Origin: Microbacterium oxydans
Lineage (GTDB): Bacteria > Actinomycetota > Actinomycetes > Actinomycetales > Microbacteriaceae
NCBI RefSeq assembly: GCF_006540085.1
Contig: NZ_BJOG01000007.1
Location: 124,001-188,000, forward strand
Direction of reading: 5' to 3'
DNA length: 64,000 nt
Shown here: piece by piece, positions 1 to 8,338 of the stretch
Numbering within the stretch: the stretch's first letter is position 1
Layout: every line of letters starts with the position of its first letter
Made by a program: the position numbers and the translations under genes
The notes under the pieces: generated by a model
Told to the model about the DNA's origin: nothing
The model's input: only the letters and a program-made list of their open reading frames with translations
Database searches by the model: none

Positions 1-279
1 ATGACCGCACCCTACTTCGCCGAGGCGTTCACCCGGGCGCAGTCGTCGTGGCGTCGCGTCGTGGTGACCGCAGCGCAGGCGGGCATCCCGGCTCCGGCGT
101 TCTCGTCGTCGCTGTCGTACTACGACGGCATCCGCGCCGATCGCCTGCCTGCCGCTCTCGTGCAGGGACAGCGCGACTTCTTCGGCGCGCACACCTACAA
201 GCGCATCGACAAGCCGGGCACCTTCCACACGCTGTGGTCGGGTGACCGCACCGAGATCGAGGCGGAAGACACGCACTGA
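1..279 (+). CDS. gnd: 6-phosphogluconate dehydrogenase, C-terminal fragment (cut by window edge)
   Basis: This is the last 92 residues of decarboxylating 6-phosphogluconate dehydrogenase, the oxidative pentose-phosphate enzyme that makes ribulose 5-phosphate, CO2 and NADPH. The visible part carries the family C-terminal signature: PYFAEAF, then PAFSSSLSYYDGIRADRLPA, then QRDFFGAHTYKRID and GTFHTLWSGDR. In the family this tail reaches into the active site of the partner subunit. The reading frame is open at base 1 and the ATG there aligns with an internal position, so the real start lies upstream of the window. A strong hairpin follows 12 bases after the stop codon. Confidence 0.93.
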   Translation: MTAPYFAEAFTRAQSSWRRVVVTAAQAGIPAPAFSSSLSYYDGIRADRLPAALVQGQRDFFGAHTYKRIDKPGTFHTLWSGDRTEIEAEDTH

Positions 280-290
280 CGTCCCGTCGA

Positions 291-326
291 CGAAGGGCCG
301 GGTACCGCGAGGTACCCGGCCCTTCG
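291..326. terminator. Intrinsic-type hairpin after gnd
   Basis: A perfect 16-bp stem (291-306 with 311-326) closes on a GCGA tetraloop between two convergent genes, gnd and the ABC ATPase gene. There is no clear T-run, as is usual in high-GC Actinobacteria. It can act in both directions. Confidence 0.85.
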
Positions 327-363
327 TGCATCATGACCCCCGCGGGTCACGACGGCTCGCCGC

Positions 364-1110
364 TCACGGCGCCGCAGCGAGCCCCTCCCTCGTGATGTCG
401 CGCACCGTGCCCTTCGCGAGACGGAGACGCCGGGTCGCTCGCCGCGCCACCGCCGAGTCGTGGGTCACCACGATGACCGTGATCCCCTCGGCGCACAGCG
501 ATTCGAGCAGCGCCAGGATCTCGTCCCGCATGCTCTCATCGAGGTTGCCCGTCGGCTCGTCGGCGAGCAGCACTCGCGGCTTCTTGACGAGGGCACGCGC
601 GATGGCGACCCGCTGCTGCTGCCCTCCGGAGAGCTCCGCCGGCAGATGGTCACCTCTGTCGTCGAGACCGACGTGGGCAAGAGCCTCCGCGACCCTGGCG
701 CGTCGCTCGGCCCTGTCGACCCCCAGCGGCTCGAGCGCCATGTCGACGTTCTCGGTGGCGGTGAGAGTCGGGATCAGGTTGAACCCCTGGAACACGAAGC
801 CGATCTCCTCCGCCCTGATCCAGGTGAGCTCGGCGCTCGAAGCGGACGCGAGTTCGCTGCCGTCCAGCAGAAGCGATCCGGTGGAGGGTGTGTCGAGGGC
901 GCCGAGCAGTTGCAGCAGGGTCGACTTGCCCCCTCCGGTGGGGCCCTGGATCGTGACGAACTCGCCGGACATGATGTCGAGGTCCACGCCCGTCAGCACT
1001 TTCACGATGCGCCCCTTCTGCGTGTACGTCCGGGTGACGCCCGTGACACGGTAGAGCGGTTGCTCCCTCCCGTCTGTCGGCGCCGTCGGTGCGAGGTCTG
1101 CCGTGATCAT
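364..1110 (-). CDS. ABC transporter ATP-binding protein, MacB/LolD type
   Basis: Cytoplasmic ATPase of a MacB/LolCDE-type exporter, 248 residues. It shows Walker A GPTGGGKST, Q-loop FVFQGFNLIPTLTA, signature LSGGQQQRVAIARAL and Walker B VLLADEPTGNLDE. The FQxFNL Q-loop and the DEPTGNLD box are typical of the LolD/MacB/FtsE branch. Start choice: ATG at 1110 is preceded by AGAAGGAGAAG. An in-frame ATG at 1188 overlaps the permease stop as ATGA, but the intervening codons include AGG, TCT, CGA and CCA, unlike the body of the gene, so 1110 is preferred. It pairs with the FtsX-type permease just upstream. These systems export lipids, peptides or drugs; the substrate is not visible here. Confidence 0.88.
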   Translation of the reverse strand: MITADLAPTAPTDGREQPLYRVTGVTRTYTQKGRIVKVLTGVDLDIMSGEFVTIQGPTGGGKSTLLQLLGALDTPSTGSLLLDGSELASASSAELTWIRAEEIGFVFQGFNLIPTLTATENVDMALEPLGVDRAERRARVAEALAHVGLDDRGDHLPAELSGGQQQRVAIARALVKKPRVLLADEPTGNLDESMRDEILALLESLCAEGITVIVVTHDSAVARRATRRLRLAKGTVRDITREGLAAAP

Positions 1111-1184
1111 GGTCTTCTCCTTCTCTGGGGTGTCCTTCTGCGGGGATGTCGGGTTCGGTCGCTCATCGTTCGCCCGAGACCTGA

Positions 1185-2642
1185 TCATGCGACCGAGCGC
1201 AGCGCCTCGGCGGGACGGAGACGGGCGGCCCTCCAGCCGCCGAACGCTCCGGCGACGACACCGCCGAGCACGGCGAGTCCGACGGCGGCCAGCAGCACCC
1301 CCGGCGTGAAAGGTGCCTGGAGCACGATGTCCGCCGTCTGCTGTCCCTGGAACACCGCCCCGCCTCCGGTCGGGCCACCGCCCATGCCGCCAGGACCTGC
1401 TTGACTTCCCCCGCTCGCAGCGACGGTGGGACGCAGGACGTTGATGAGCACGATGCCGATGACACCCAGGACGAGGCCCGCGGCTCCCCCGATGAGTCCC
1501 TGCACCATCGACTCGCCCGCGACCTGGCGAACGACCCGCCCGTTCGACCAGCCGATCGCCTTGAGGGTTCCGAACTCCCTGGTGCGACGGCCCACGCCCG
1601 AGAGGGTGAGCAGCACGGAGAGCAGCAGAGCGACGGCGAGGACGATGACGGAGAGCCAGGTGCCGAGGTTCGTGATCAGCGTCGTGGCGCTGGAGAGGGA
1701 ACCCGACACCGTCGAGGCGAGCTCGGACTGCGACGTGACGGTGGCGTCAGGGAGCTCTTCGGCGAGCGCGGACTGGACCGCATCGATCGAAGCGGCCGAA
1801 TCGGCCTGGACGTACACGGTGGAGATCACGTCGTCGACTCCGGCGAGCGTCTGCGCTGTGCGCAGCGGCAGATACACGTTCGCCGCCGTGTCCGCACTGT
1901 CGGACGTGGATCCGAGGATCCCGACGACCTCCACATCGGAGCCGGCCACGTCGATGGTGTCTCCGACCGTGATCCCGTTCGTGGAGGCGTACGTGCTGTC
2001 GACCATGGCGACCAGTGCCTCGGCGTCATCGGCGTCGAGGCCGCGACCGTCCGTGACCGTGGCCGAGGCCATCGGTCCCACGGCGGTGGCAGCTGGATCG
2101 ATGCCGAGCACGGAGAAGGAGTCCACCCCGAAAGAGCCCCCGCCGCCCGCTGCGCCATCCGGTGGCGTCTGCCCTTCCTCCGGCGCGGCGGGCTGCTCGC
2201 CGTCCTGCGGCGCGAATCCACCGCTGGGCACCTCGCCGGAGAACGTGGAGTTCGTGAGGCTCAGCGCCCCGGATGCCGCCGAGACGCCGTCGGTCGCGGC
2301 GACGGTGTCGAGCACGGACGAGTCGAGGGTGCCGCGCAGGAAGTCGGTTCGCAGCGTGGACTGTGCGAGCGTGGTGGTCTCACCATCGCTCTCACCGGCA
2401 TCCGCATCGAAGTCGAAGCGCGGCCCCTCCCCCTGGCCCGGCTCGGCGGCAGCGCCCGTGACCGTGAGGTCGGTGCCGACTCCGTAGACGGACGCGAGAG
2501 CCTGCGCCTGGGCGTCCCGCACCCCCTCGGTGAGGGCGTTGACCACGATCACCAGTGCGATCGCGATCGCCAGCCCGATCGCGACGATCAGGGTCTGCTT
2601 CCTGCGTCCGGCGAGTTCGCGCCGCAGATATGTTCCGTACAT
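1185..2642 (-). CDS. ABC transporter permease, FtsX/MacB type
   Basis: Membrane subunit of 485 residues. An N-terminal membrane segment (about residues 15-40) is followed by a large extracytoplasmic MacB_PCD-like domain rich in Gly, Asp and Ser. Three membrane segments of an FtsX domain follow (about 325-475), with the conserved stretch RTREFGTLKAIGWSN between the first two. One such permease plus one ATPase implies a homodimeric mechanotransmission-type exporter. A Gly/Met/Pro-rich insertion sits between the last two helices. The start has a clear GGAAGGAGAG ribosome site. The preceding KDPG-aldolase gene ends 101 bases upstream on the same strand; a promoter-like TAACGT in that gap suggests separate transcription. 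Confidence 0.88.
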   Translation of the reverse strand: MYGTYLRRELAGRRKQTLIVAIGLAIAIALVIVVNALTEGVRDAQAQALASVYGVGTDLTVTGAAAEPGQGEGPRFDFDADAGESDGETTTLAQSTLRTDFLRGTLDSSVLDTVAATDGVSAASGALSLTNSTFSGEVPSGGFAPQDGEQPAAPEEGQTPPDGAAGGGGSFGVDSFSVLGIDPAATAVGPMASATVTDGRGLDADDAEALVAMVDSTYASTNGITVGDTIDVAGSDVEVVGILGSTSDSADTAANVYLPLRTAQTLAGVDDVISTVYVQADSAASIDAVQSALAEELPDATVTSQSELASTVSGSLSSATTLITNLGTWLSVIVLAVALLLSVLLTLSGVGRRTREFGTLKAIGWSNGRVVRQVAGESMVQGLIGGAAGLVLGVIGIVLINVLRPTVAASGGSQAGPGGMGGGPTGGGAVFQGQQTADIVLQAPFTPGVLLAAVGLAVLGGVVAGAFGGWRAARLRPAEALRSVA

Positions 2643-2680
2643 CTCTCTCCTTCCACCGCGGCCATCGCGGGGCGAGATCG

Positions 2681-2686
2681 ACGTTA
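2681..2686 (-). promoter_or_regulatory. Putative -10 box for the MacB-like operon
   Basis: TAACGT on the minus strand, about 40 bases before the permease start. Almost the same sequence (CCTAACGT or CCTAGCGT) occurs at similar distances before the metQ gene (29577-29582) and the FMN-binding lipoprotein gene (22186-22191). No clear -35 box is visible. Confidence 0.35.
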
Positions 2687-2743
2687 GGAATCGCGCATAA
2701 GCGGAATCGAGGGTCCGGTGATGAGAACGCTATGGAGCGCGGA

Positions 2744-3388
2744 TCACACCGCCCGCACGGCCTCCACGAATGCCCTGGCGCGGACAGCGAGAGCGTCGAG
2801 GTCGCCGCCTGAGGTCGCCGCATCGCCGACCAGAGGTCCACCGACCCCGACGCCGAAGGCACCGGCCGCGAGAAAGTCGCCGACGGTGTCGACGCTCACA
2901 CCTCCCACGGGGATGATCCGCGCGTGCGGGAACGGATCACGCACGGCGCGGATGAAGCCGGGACCGAGCGCCGACGCGGGGAACAGCTTCACCGCCGCGC
3001 TGCCGAGGTCGTGACCGCGCTGGACCTCCGTCGGCGTGTAGACACCGGGCAGGACGCCGATGCCGCAGCTGACGGCGTAGGGCACAGATGCGCTGAGCGT
3101 CGGGGTGACCATGAACTGCGCGCCGGCGGATACGGCGCGATCGACATCCGCCTCGTCGAGCACGGTGCCGGCGCCGATCAGCGCGTCGACCGGAGCGTCG
3201 TGCACCACCTGCGCGATCGCCTCCTCCGCGTCGGGGAGGGTGAGCGCGATCTCGAGCGTGCGCACGCCGGCTTCCAGGAGGGTCCGTGCCGCGGCGACCG
3301 TCGCATCGACGTCGGTTCCGCGGAGGATCGCGACGAGCCGCGTGCGGCGCAACCGTTCCCGCAGCTGGTCGTTGTCGACGGCGCTCAC
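2744..3388 (-). CDS. KDPG/KDPGal aldolase family protein
   Basis: Class I aldolase of the Eda/DgoA family, 214 residues, expected to split a 2-keto-3-deoxy sugar acid (phosphate) into pyruvate and an aldehyde. Family marks visible are AILRG near the N-terminus, TLEIALTL with the catalytic Glu, GAGTVL, the Schiff-base Lys in AAVKLFPAS, and GGVSVDT. At the position of Eda Arg49 (LEVTLR) this protein has Thr, as DgoA-type enzymes have Asn, so a KDPGal or other keto-acid substrate is likelier than classical Entner-Doudoroff KDPG. Start: GTG at 3388 overlaps the TGA of the lactonase gene (GTGA), implying translational coupling; the longer frame has an Arg/Gly-rich untypical head. No 2-keto-3-deoxy-acid kinase is visible nearby. 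Confidence 0.85.
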   Translation of the reverse strand: MSAVDNDQLRERLRRTRLVAILRGTDVDATVAAARTLLEAGVRTLEIALTLPDAEEAIAQVVHDAPVDALIGAGTVLDEADVDRAVSAGAQFMVTPTLSASVPYAVSCGIGVLPGVYTPTEVQRGHDLGSAAVKLFPASALGPGFIRAVRDPFPHARIIPVGGVSVDTVGDFLAAGAFGVGVGGPLVGDAATSGGDLDALAVRARAFVEAVRAV

Positions 3389-4293
3389 AGCGCGCCCTCC
3401 CCTGCGATGCGGGCCGTCGGCACCGCACCTCGCCACGGGTATGCGGGGACCCCTCCGACCTCGACCTGCACGCCGAGAAGCGCACCGTCGGCGTCAGCTG
3501 GTTCTGCCAGGCCGATGCTCGCGGTGGTGATCACGAGCAACCGGTCAACGAGGGCTACGGCGGTCGGACGCTTCGCCGGAAGGACGATGGTCTCCACGAG
3601 CTGACCGTCGGGAGAGTAGCGGCGCACCTCGGAGGCGTCCCAGACCGCGACCCAGAGCATGCCCTCGAGGTCGATCGCCATGCCGTCGGGGTTGCCGCCC
3701 TCGACCCGGCACACCGTGCGGCGATTCGACAGCTCCCCGTCCGGCGCCACGTCGAAGGCCTCGATGCTGCGGTCCGGCAGAGTGTCGATGTAGAACAGCG
3801 TGGATCCCGTGCTGTCGAAGGCGAGACCGTTGGACACCGTGACCCCTTCCAGGCGAGCAGTCGGCTCACCATCGGGGTCGATGCTCCACAGCGTGCAGTG
3901 CGGGTCGCGGGGCATCGACTGGCTGCCCACCCAGAAGCGACCGACCGGATCACCGCCGCCGTCGTTCATGTAGTCCCCCGGTGCGGCGATGTCATCCGTG
4001 AGTGGGCAGACGGCTCCGTCGTCGCTCACGTGCACGACGCGACGATCGACTCCGACCAGCCAGCCCTGCCCCGGCTGCGCGAGCGGGATCGGGGCACCGA
4101 TCTGCGCGCCGACGACGACCGCGGACCCGGGGATCACTCGCCCGCCGTCGATACGCCCGCGGTGCAGCGAACCCGTGGCCATGTCGATCCAGGCGAGGCT
4201 GCCGTCGCGACCGTCCCACCGCGGAGACTCGGCCTGGACGTATCGGGCGTCGGAGAGGATCTCGACGGTTCGGGAGGGCAGGGTGTGCGACAT
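3385..4293 (-). CDS. SMP-30/gluconolactonase family sugar lactonase
   Basis: Six-bladed beta-propeller lactonase of 302 residues (SMP-30/gluconolactonase/LRE-like family). It is expected to hydrolyse an aldono- or uronolactone to the free acid with one divalent metal ion. Landmarks are an early Glu in AESPRW, NDGGGDPVGRFWVGS, VSNGLAFDSTGSTLFYIDT (Asn metal ligand) and GNPDGMAIDLEGMLWVAVWD (Asp metal ligand). It lies in a two-gene unit with the overlapping KDPG-aldolase family gene and is divergent from the DapA-like gene. This fits oxidation of a sugar to a lactone, hydrolysis, dehydration and aldol cleavage. The promoter region carries the motif described at 4345-4357. Confidence 0.87.
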   Translation of the reverse strand: MSHTLPSRTVEILSDARYVQAESPRWDGRDGSLAWIDMATGSLHRGRIDGGRVIPGSAVVVGAQIGAPIPLAQPGQGWLVGVDRRVVHVSDDGAVCPLTDDIAAPGDYMNDGGGDPVGRFWVGSQSMPRDPHCTLWSIDPDGEPTARLEGVTVSNGLAFDSTGSTLFYIDTLPDRSIEAFDVAPDGELSNRRTVCRVEGGNPDGMAIDLEGMLWVAVWDASEVRRYSPDGQLVETIVLPAKRPTAVALVDRLLVITTASIGLAEPADADGALLGVQVEVGGVPAYPWRGAVPTARIAGEGAL

Positions 4294-4344
4294 CCGGGGG
4301 CGTCCTTCGCTGGTAGCTCGTAACCGTTATGTGGCAGACTATCT

Positions 4345-4357
4345 CACAATATGCATA
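4345..4357. promoter_or_regulatory. Candidate IclR-type operator, copy A
   Basis: CACAATATGCATA lies between the divergent lactonase and DapA-like genes. Close matches occur at 9383-9395 (CACAAAATGCATA) and 15646-15658 (CACATAATGCAAT), in the other two divergent promoter regions of the same locus. The core TATGCATA is palindromic. Binding by the local IclR protein is inferred. Confidence 0.5.
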
Positions 4358-4406
4358 ACACTTGCGAGAAATGTGGACAGACGATGATGAAGGCGGGAAA
4401 CAGCTG

Positions 4407-5324
4407 ATGGCTCCGACACTCCATGGCTTGATGCCCATCCTGGCAACACCCTTCGACGAATCGGGCGCCCTCGACCGTGCCGGTCTGCGTCGGCTGGTCG
4501 AGTTCCAGCTCGCCTCCGGGGTCGACGGTGTCGCCGTCTTCGGCATGGCGAGCGAGGGCTTCGCACTGACGACGGAGGAACGTCGGACGATCCTGGACGA
4601 TGTCGTCCGGGTGGTCGACGGCCGGATCCCGGTGATCGCCGGCGTCAACGGCACGTCCACCGCGACCTCGATCGAGCAGGCGCTCCTCGCGGAGGAAGGG
4701 GGCGCCGACGCGCTCATGGTGCTTCCGCCGTTCATGGTGAAGCCGCCGGCAGCGACGCTCGTCGACTTCTACGGCGACGTGGCCGCGGCCACCTCGCTCT
4801 CCGTCATGGTGCAGGACGCTCCCGGCGTGACCGGCGTGGTGATGGCTCCGGCTCTGATCGCCGAGATCGCCCGGCTCGACGGCGTCGACTCGGTCAAGGT
4901 GGAAGCTCCCCCGACGGCACCCAAGGTCGGGGCCGTGGTCTCGGCGATCGATGACCCCGACTTCGCCGTGCTCGGCGGACAGAACGCGCAGTTCTGCCTG
5001 GAGGAGTACGCCAGGGGCGCCGTCGGCACGATGCCCGCCTGCGAGTTCCCCGACCTGCTCGGCCCGGTGCTCGACAGGTTCCTGGAGGGGCGCGTCGACG
5101 AGGCCAGAGCCGAGTTCCGTCGTATGCTCCCTCTCGTGCTCATCGGTCTGCAGGGCGGCATCGCATGGGCGGTGCACAAGGAGGTTCTCGTCGCGCGCGG
5201 CATCATCGACCACGCGACGGTCCGCTACCCCGCGTCGCGCCTCGACTCCGGCAGCCGTGCGTCCGTGAAGCTCGTGATCGACGAGCTCGCCCTTCCCCCC
5301 ATCGCCACCACGGTGCGCGTGTGA
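4407..5324 (+). CDS. Dihydrodipicolinate synthase/N-acetylneuraminate lyase family protein, atypical active site
   Basis: TIM-barrel protein of 305 residues in the DapA/NanA superfamily, which makes or breaks C-C bonds of pyruvate-type keto acids, or dehydrates 2-keto-3-deoxy acids, through a Schiff-base Lys. The Lys is present (Lys164 in DSVKVEAP). The usual catalytic Tyr of the YN(V)PG motif is Gln136 in VMVQDAPG; the 28-residue spacing to the Lys matches DapA. The GTTGE loop reads GMASE. It is therefore not a lysine-pathway DapA; a sugar-acid lyase or dehydratase role is inferred from context. The start MAPTLHG is preferred over the frame's first ATG at 4362, which lies only 5 bases past motif A. 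The next gene overlaps its stop (GTGA). Confidence 0.82.
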   Translation: MAPTLHGLMPILATPFDESGALDRAGLRRLVEFQLASGVDGVAVFGMASEGFALTTEERRTILDDVVRVVDGRIPVIAGVNGTSTATSIEQALLAEEGGADALMVLPPFMVKPPAATLVDFYGDVAAATSLSVMVQDAPGVTGVVMAPALIAEIARLDGVDSVKVEAPPTAPKVGAVVSAIDDPDFAVLGGQNAQFCLEEYARGAVGTMPACEFPDLLGPVLDRFLEGRVDEARAEFRRMLPLVLIGLQGGIAWAVHKEVLVARGIIDHATVRYPASRLDSGSRASVKLVIDELALPPIATTVRV

Positions 5325-6040
5325 CCGGCCGCGGCGTGCTGCTGATCGGCGGCAGCTCCGACATCGGTCTCGCGATCGCCCGCGCCTTCGCCGACGGCGG
5401 GGACACCGTCGTCGGCGTGGGGATCGATGACAGCGACGACGCCGTCTTCGCGCGGTATCTCGTCGCGGACTGCAGTCGGCCGGAGGCCGCCGATCGCGCC
5501 GTCGCGGATGCGGAGCAGGCTCTCGGCCGACTCGATGTCGTCGTGCTCGCCGCCGGACGCATGCCGATCGCCCGCGCCGAGACCACGAGCGACGAAGACT
5601 GGCGCGGCGCCCTGGGGGCCACGCTCGACTCGGCGTTCTTCGTGGCGCGCGCGGCTCTTCCCCGTCTCTCCGCCGGATCGTCGATCGTCGCGGTGACCTC
5701 CGTGAACTCGTCGCTCGCCGCCCCGGCCTTGGCCGCCTACGCAGCCGCCAAGGCCGGAGTGGACGGCCTCGTACGGCAGCTGGCGCTGGACTACGGCCCC
5801 CGAGGCATCCGCGTGAACGCCGTGCAGCCGGGCAGCATCTCCGCGCAGGACACCGGCGAGAGCGAGGGCTACCCGCTCGGACGCATCGGCCGTCCGGAGG
5901 AGGTCGCGTCCGTCGTGGCGTTCCTCGCCTCCGATGCCGCGTCCTTCGTCACCGGCACGTCGATCGCGGTCGACGGCGGCCTGTCGATCTCCTCCCCCGC
6001 GGCCTGGCTCAAGCCGGTGCTGCGCGAACGCTGGCTCTGA
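5321..6040 (+). CDS. Short-chain dehydrogenase/reductase
   Basis: NAD(P)-dependent classical SDR of 239 residues. The nucleotide-binding motif reads LLIGGSSDIGLAIA. The catalytic set is Ser in VTSVNSS and Tyr/Lys in AAYAAAKAG, followed by GIRVNAVQPGSI. The usual NNAG motif is LAAG. The C-terminal VTGTSIAVDGGLS is standard. GTG at 5321 overlaps the stop of the DapA-like gene, so the two are translationally coupled. In context it probably oxidises a sugar or uronic acid, or reduces a keto-acid intermediate; the substrate cannot be read from sequence. A strong hairpin follows the stop. Confidence 0.87.
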   Translation: MTGRGVLLIGGSSDIGLAIARAFADGGDTVVGVGIDDSDDAVFARYLVADCSRPEAADRAVADAEQALGRLDVVVLAAGRMPIARAETTSDEDWRGALGATLDSAFFVARAALPRLSAGSSIVAVTSVNSSLAAPALAAYAAAKAGVDGLVRQLALDYGPRGIRVNAVQPGSISAQDTGESEGYPLGRIGRPEEVASVVAFLASDAASFVTGTSIAVDGGLSISSPAAWLKPVLRERWL

Positions 6041-6052
6041 CCCGCTCACCTC

Positions 6053-6098
6053 TACGAAGAAGGCCGCGTCCCTTTCCGGGGACGCGGCCTTCTTCGTA
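6053..6098. terminator. Bidirectional terminator hairpin
   Basis: Perfect 20-bp stem (6053-6072 with 6079-6098) around a 6-base loop. It lies between the convergent SDR gene (ends 6040) and the solute-binding-protein gene (ends 6116). Confidence 0.88.
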
Positions 6099-6115
6099 TC
6101 TCCAGCAGCTCTCGA

Positions 6116-7429
6116 TCAGGAGTTGGCGTCGAGCAGCCCCTGGACTTCCTTCTTCAGCGCGTTGAGGCCGGCCTGCACCTCGACCTGCCCGGCGAGGATC
6201 GTCGCGACACCCGCGCCGATCGCGGCGTCGATCTGCGCGGTCACCGCGACGCGGTCCCACGCGGCACCGCGTGCATGCTCGGAGACCTCGGTGCGGAACG
6301 CGCCCTGGAACTTGTCCGCCGCGAGGGCCGGGATCTTGTCGGCGACGCTCTTGGCGGCAGGTGCCACCGCGGAGTTCTCGTAGAGCGCGGTCGCCGCTTC
6401 GACGTTCGTCGCGGCGTAGAGGATGAAGTCGCGGCTCGTGAGCTCGCCCTCCCCCGCGGTCGCGAAGACACCACTGCCCCAAGCCCGGTTGAACGAGTCC
6501 TTGCCACCGGCGGTCGGGCGCGAGATGGCCCCGATGTTGTCGATGATGTTCTGCGCCGCACCGTTCGTCTTGACGAAGGTCGACGCGAGCGGGGCATCGT
6601 CGTACAGGGCCGCCCGACCGCTCGCGAACAGGATGCGGGCATCGCTGCGTGCCACGTTCGTCTGCGTCAGACCGGCATCCTGCAGGGACTTGTACCAGGT
6701 GACGGCCTTGACGCTCTCGGCATCTCCCAGGGTGCACTTCAGGTCGTCGGTGACCACGTCGCTGCCGAAGCCCCACATCCACGGGACCGCGTCCTTCAGG
6801 TCGGGGTTCTTCGTGACGGCGGCGTAGGGGATCAGCGACGAGTCCTGCTTCTTGATCTTCTCGAGCGCCGTGGCGAACTGCTCCACGGTCATGCCCGACT
6901 TGATGCCGACGCTCTTCGCGATCTCGCCGTTGGTGATGATGCCGATACCGGCAGCCGTGAGCGGGAGCACGAGCAGCTTGCCGTCCATCGTGTAGGAGTC
7001 GAGCACACCCTGCGGGATGCCCAGCCCCTTCGCGAGGTCGGAGAGGTCGGCGAGCACGTTCATGGGGGTCAGCACCTGCCACCCGCCCGACTGCCCGACG
7101 CCCATGAGGTTGCCGGAGCGTCCGGTCAGAGCCAGCTGCGTGGCGGCCTGATCGTAGGGGTAGATGACCGGGGCGACCTTGACGCCCTCCTGCTTCGAGA
7201 AGCCGTCGAGGATGCCCTGCCACGCCGACTTCAGAGCCTCTTCGCCGAGCGAGTTGCCGTAGAAGTTGATGGTCTTGGCCTTGGTGGCTCCTGCGGCCGT
7301 GGCTCCGGCTCCGGAGCCGGGGGCGGCGGGGGTCGCACAGCCGGCGAGCGCGAGTGCGCCGAACGCCGCCAGGACGGTTCCGCCTCCGAGGAAGGCTCGG
7401 CGGCTCAGCTGCGAGTTCGAGATGTTCAT
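6116..7429 (-). CDS. ABC transporter substrate-binding lipoprotein (CUT1 sugar type, Tat signal)
   Basis: Extracytoplasmic solute-binding protein family 1, 437 residues. The N-terminus carries a twin-arginine motif (SRRAFLGGG) and a lipobox LAGC, so it is probably exported folded by Tat and then lipidated on Cys. A low-complexity Ala/Gly/Thr linker follows, then the mature domain beginning KTINFYGNS. It is the third gene of a permease-permease-binding-protein unit read leftwards from the 9277-9504 control region. The surrounding enzymes suggest an oligosaccharide or sugar-acid ligand. The ribosome site GAAGGAG lies upstream of the ATG at 7429. No cognate ATPase gene is present; a shared MsiK-type ATPase encoded elsewhere is likely. 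Confidence 0.87.
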   Translation of the reverse strand: MNISNSQLSRRAFLGGGTVLAAFGALALAGCATPAAPGSGAGATAAGATKAKTINFYGNSLGEEALKSAWQGILDGFSKQEGVKVAPVIYPYDQAATQLALTGRSGNLMGVGQSGGWQVLTPMNVLADLSDLAKGLGIPQGVLDSYTMDGKLLVLPLTAAGIGIITNGEIAKSVGIKSGMTVEQFATALEKIKKQDSSLIPYAAVTKNPDLKDAVPWMWGFGSDVVTDDLKCTLGDAESVKAVTWYKSLQDAGLTQTNVARSDARILFASGRAALYDDAPLASTFVKTNGAAQNIIDNIGAISRPTAGGKDSFNRAWGSGVFATAGEGELTSRDFILYAATNVEAATALYENSAVAPAAKSVADKIPALAADKFQGAFRTEVSEHARGAAWDRVAVTAQIDAAIGAGVATILAGQVEVQAGLNALKKEVQGLLDANS

Positions 7430-7480
7430 GGAGACTGCTCCTTCGGGATGAGGGGTGACGAGCGGTGCTGCGGTGCGGCG

Positions 7481-8338
7481 CTATCCCTTGACCGCCCCGG
7501 CGGCGAGGCCGGAGACGAAGTAGCGCTGCAGGAGGATGAAGATGAGGACGAGTGGGAGGGAGGTGATCAGGGACGCCGCCATGAGCGCCGGCCAGTCCGC
7601 CGTGCCCTCGCGGATGAACGCCTGGGTGAGACCCGCCGGCAGCGTCTGCTTGTCGGGTCCTGCGAGCGTGAGGGCGAAGAGGAGATCGCTCCAGCCCCGC
7701 ATGAAGGCGAACATCCCGGCGGTGATGAGTCCGGGGACCACGAGCGGGAACACGATGCGGAACATCGTCCCCGTGCGCGAGAGTCCGTCGACCTTGGCCG
7801 CCTCGATGATGTCGTCCGGCAGTGCGTCGATGATGCCCTTCAGCAGGAACACCGCGAGCGGCAGCGTGAACGTCGTGAACGAGATGATCAGTGCCGTATA
7901 GGTGTACAGCAGCCCTGCCGAGCTCAGCATCAGGTAAAGCGAGATGAGCAGCAGCGCACCGGGGATCAGCTGACCGATGAGGAACATGAACATGACGGCG
8001 TTGCGACCGCGGTAGCGGAACTTCGACAGGGAGTACGCCATCAGTCCGCCGACCAGGACGGCGAGCAGAGCGGTTCCGGTGGAGACGATGATGCTGTTGA
8101 GGAGGTTCTTCAGCAGCAGGTCGTTCTGGAAGAAGCCGATGAAGTTCTCGAAGGTCGGATCCACAGGGAAGAACGGACGGTCGAGGGAGAAGACGTCCTC
8201 CTTCTTCGTGAAAGCGGTGGCCGTGAGCCAGTACACCGGGAGCAGGCCGAACAGCGCCAGCAGCAGGAGCAGGACACGTCCCGGGATGGACAGGTGGGGG
8301 CGGATGATCGACTCCCCCACATCGCGACTACGGCGCAT
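7481..8338 (-). CDS. Carbohydrate ABC transporter permease, MalG type
   Basis: Inner-membrane permease of 285 residues with six predicted helices. The cytoplasmic EAA loop is IIEAAKVDGLSRTGTMFRIV followed by PLVVPG, the site that docks the ATPase. The C-terminal AAGAVKG is typical of MalG/UgpE-like subunits. The preferred ATG at 8338 shares one base with the MalF-type stop codon (TGATG) and has GGAG five bases upstream; a GTG at 8341 is also in frame. It acts as a heterodimer with the next permease to import the ligand of the Tat-exported binding protein. Confidence 0.9.
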   Translation of the reverse strand: MRRSRDVGESIIRPHLSIPGRVLLLLLALFGLLPVYWLTATAFTKKEDVFSLDRPFFPVDPTFENFIGFFQNDLLLKNLLNSIIVSTGTALLAVLVGGLMAYSLSKFRYRGRNAVMFMFLIGQLIPGALLLISLYLMLSSAGLLYTYTALIISFTTFTLPLAVFLLKGIIDALPDDIIEAAKVDGLSRTGTMFRIVFPLVVPGLITAGMFAFMRGWSDLLFALTLAGPDKQTLPAGLTQAFIREGTADWPALMAASLITSLPLVLIFILLQRYFVSGLAAGAVKG

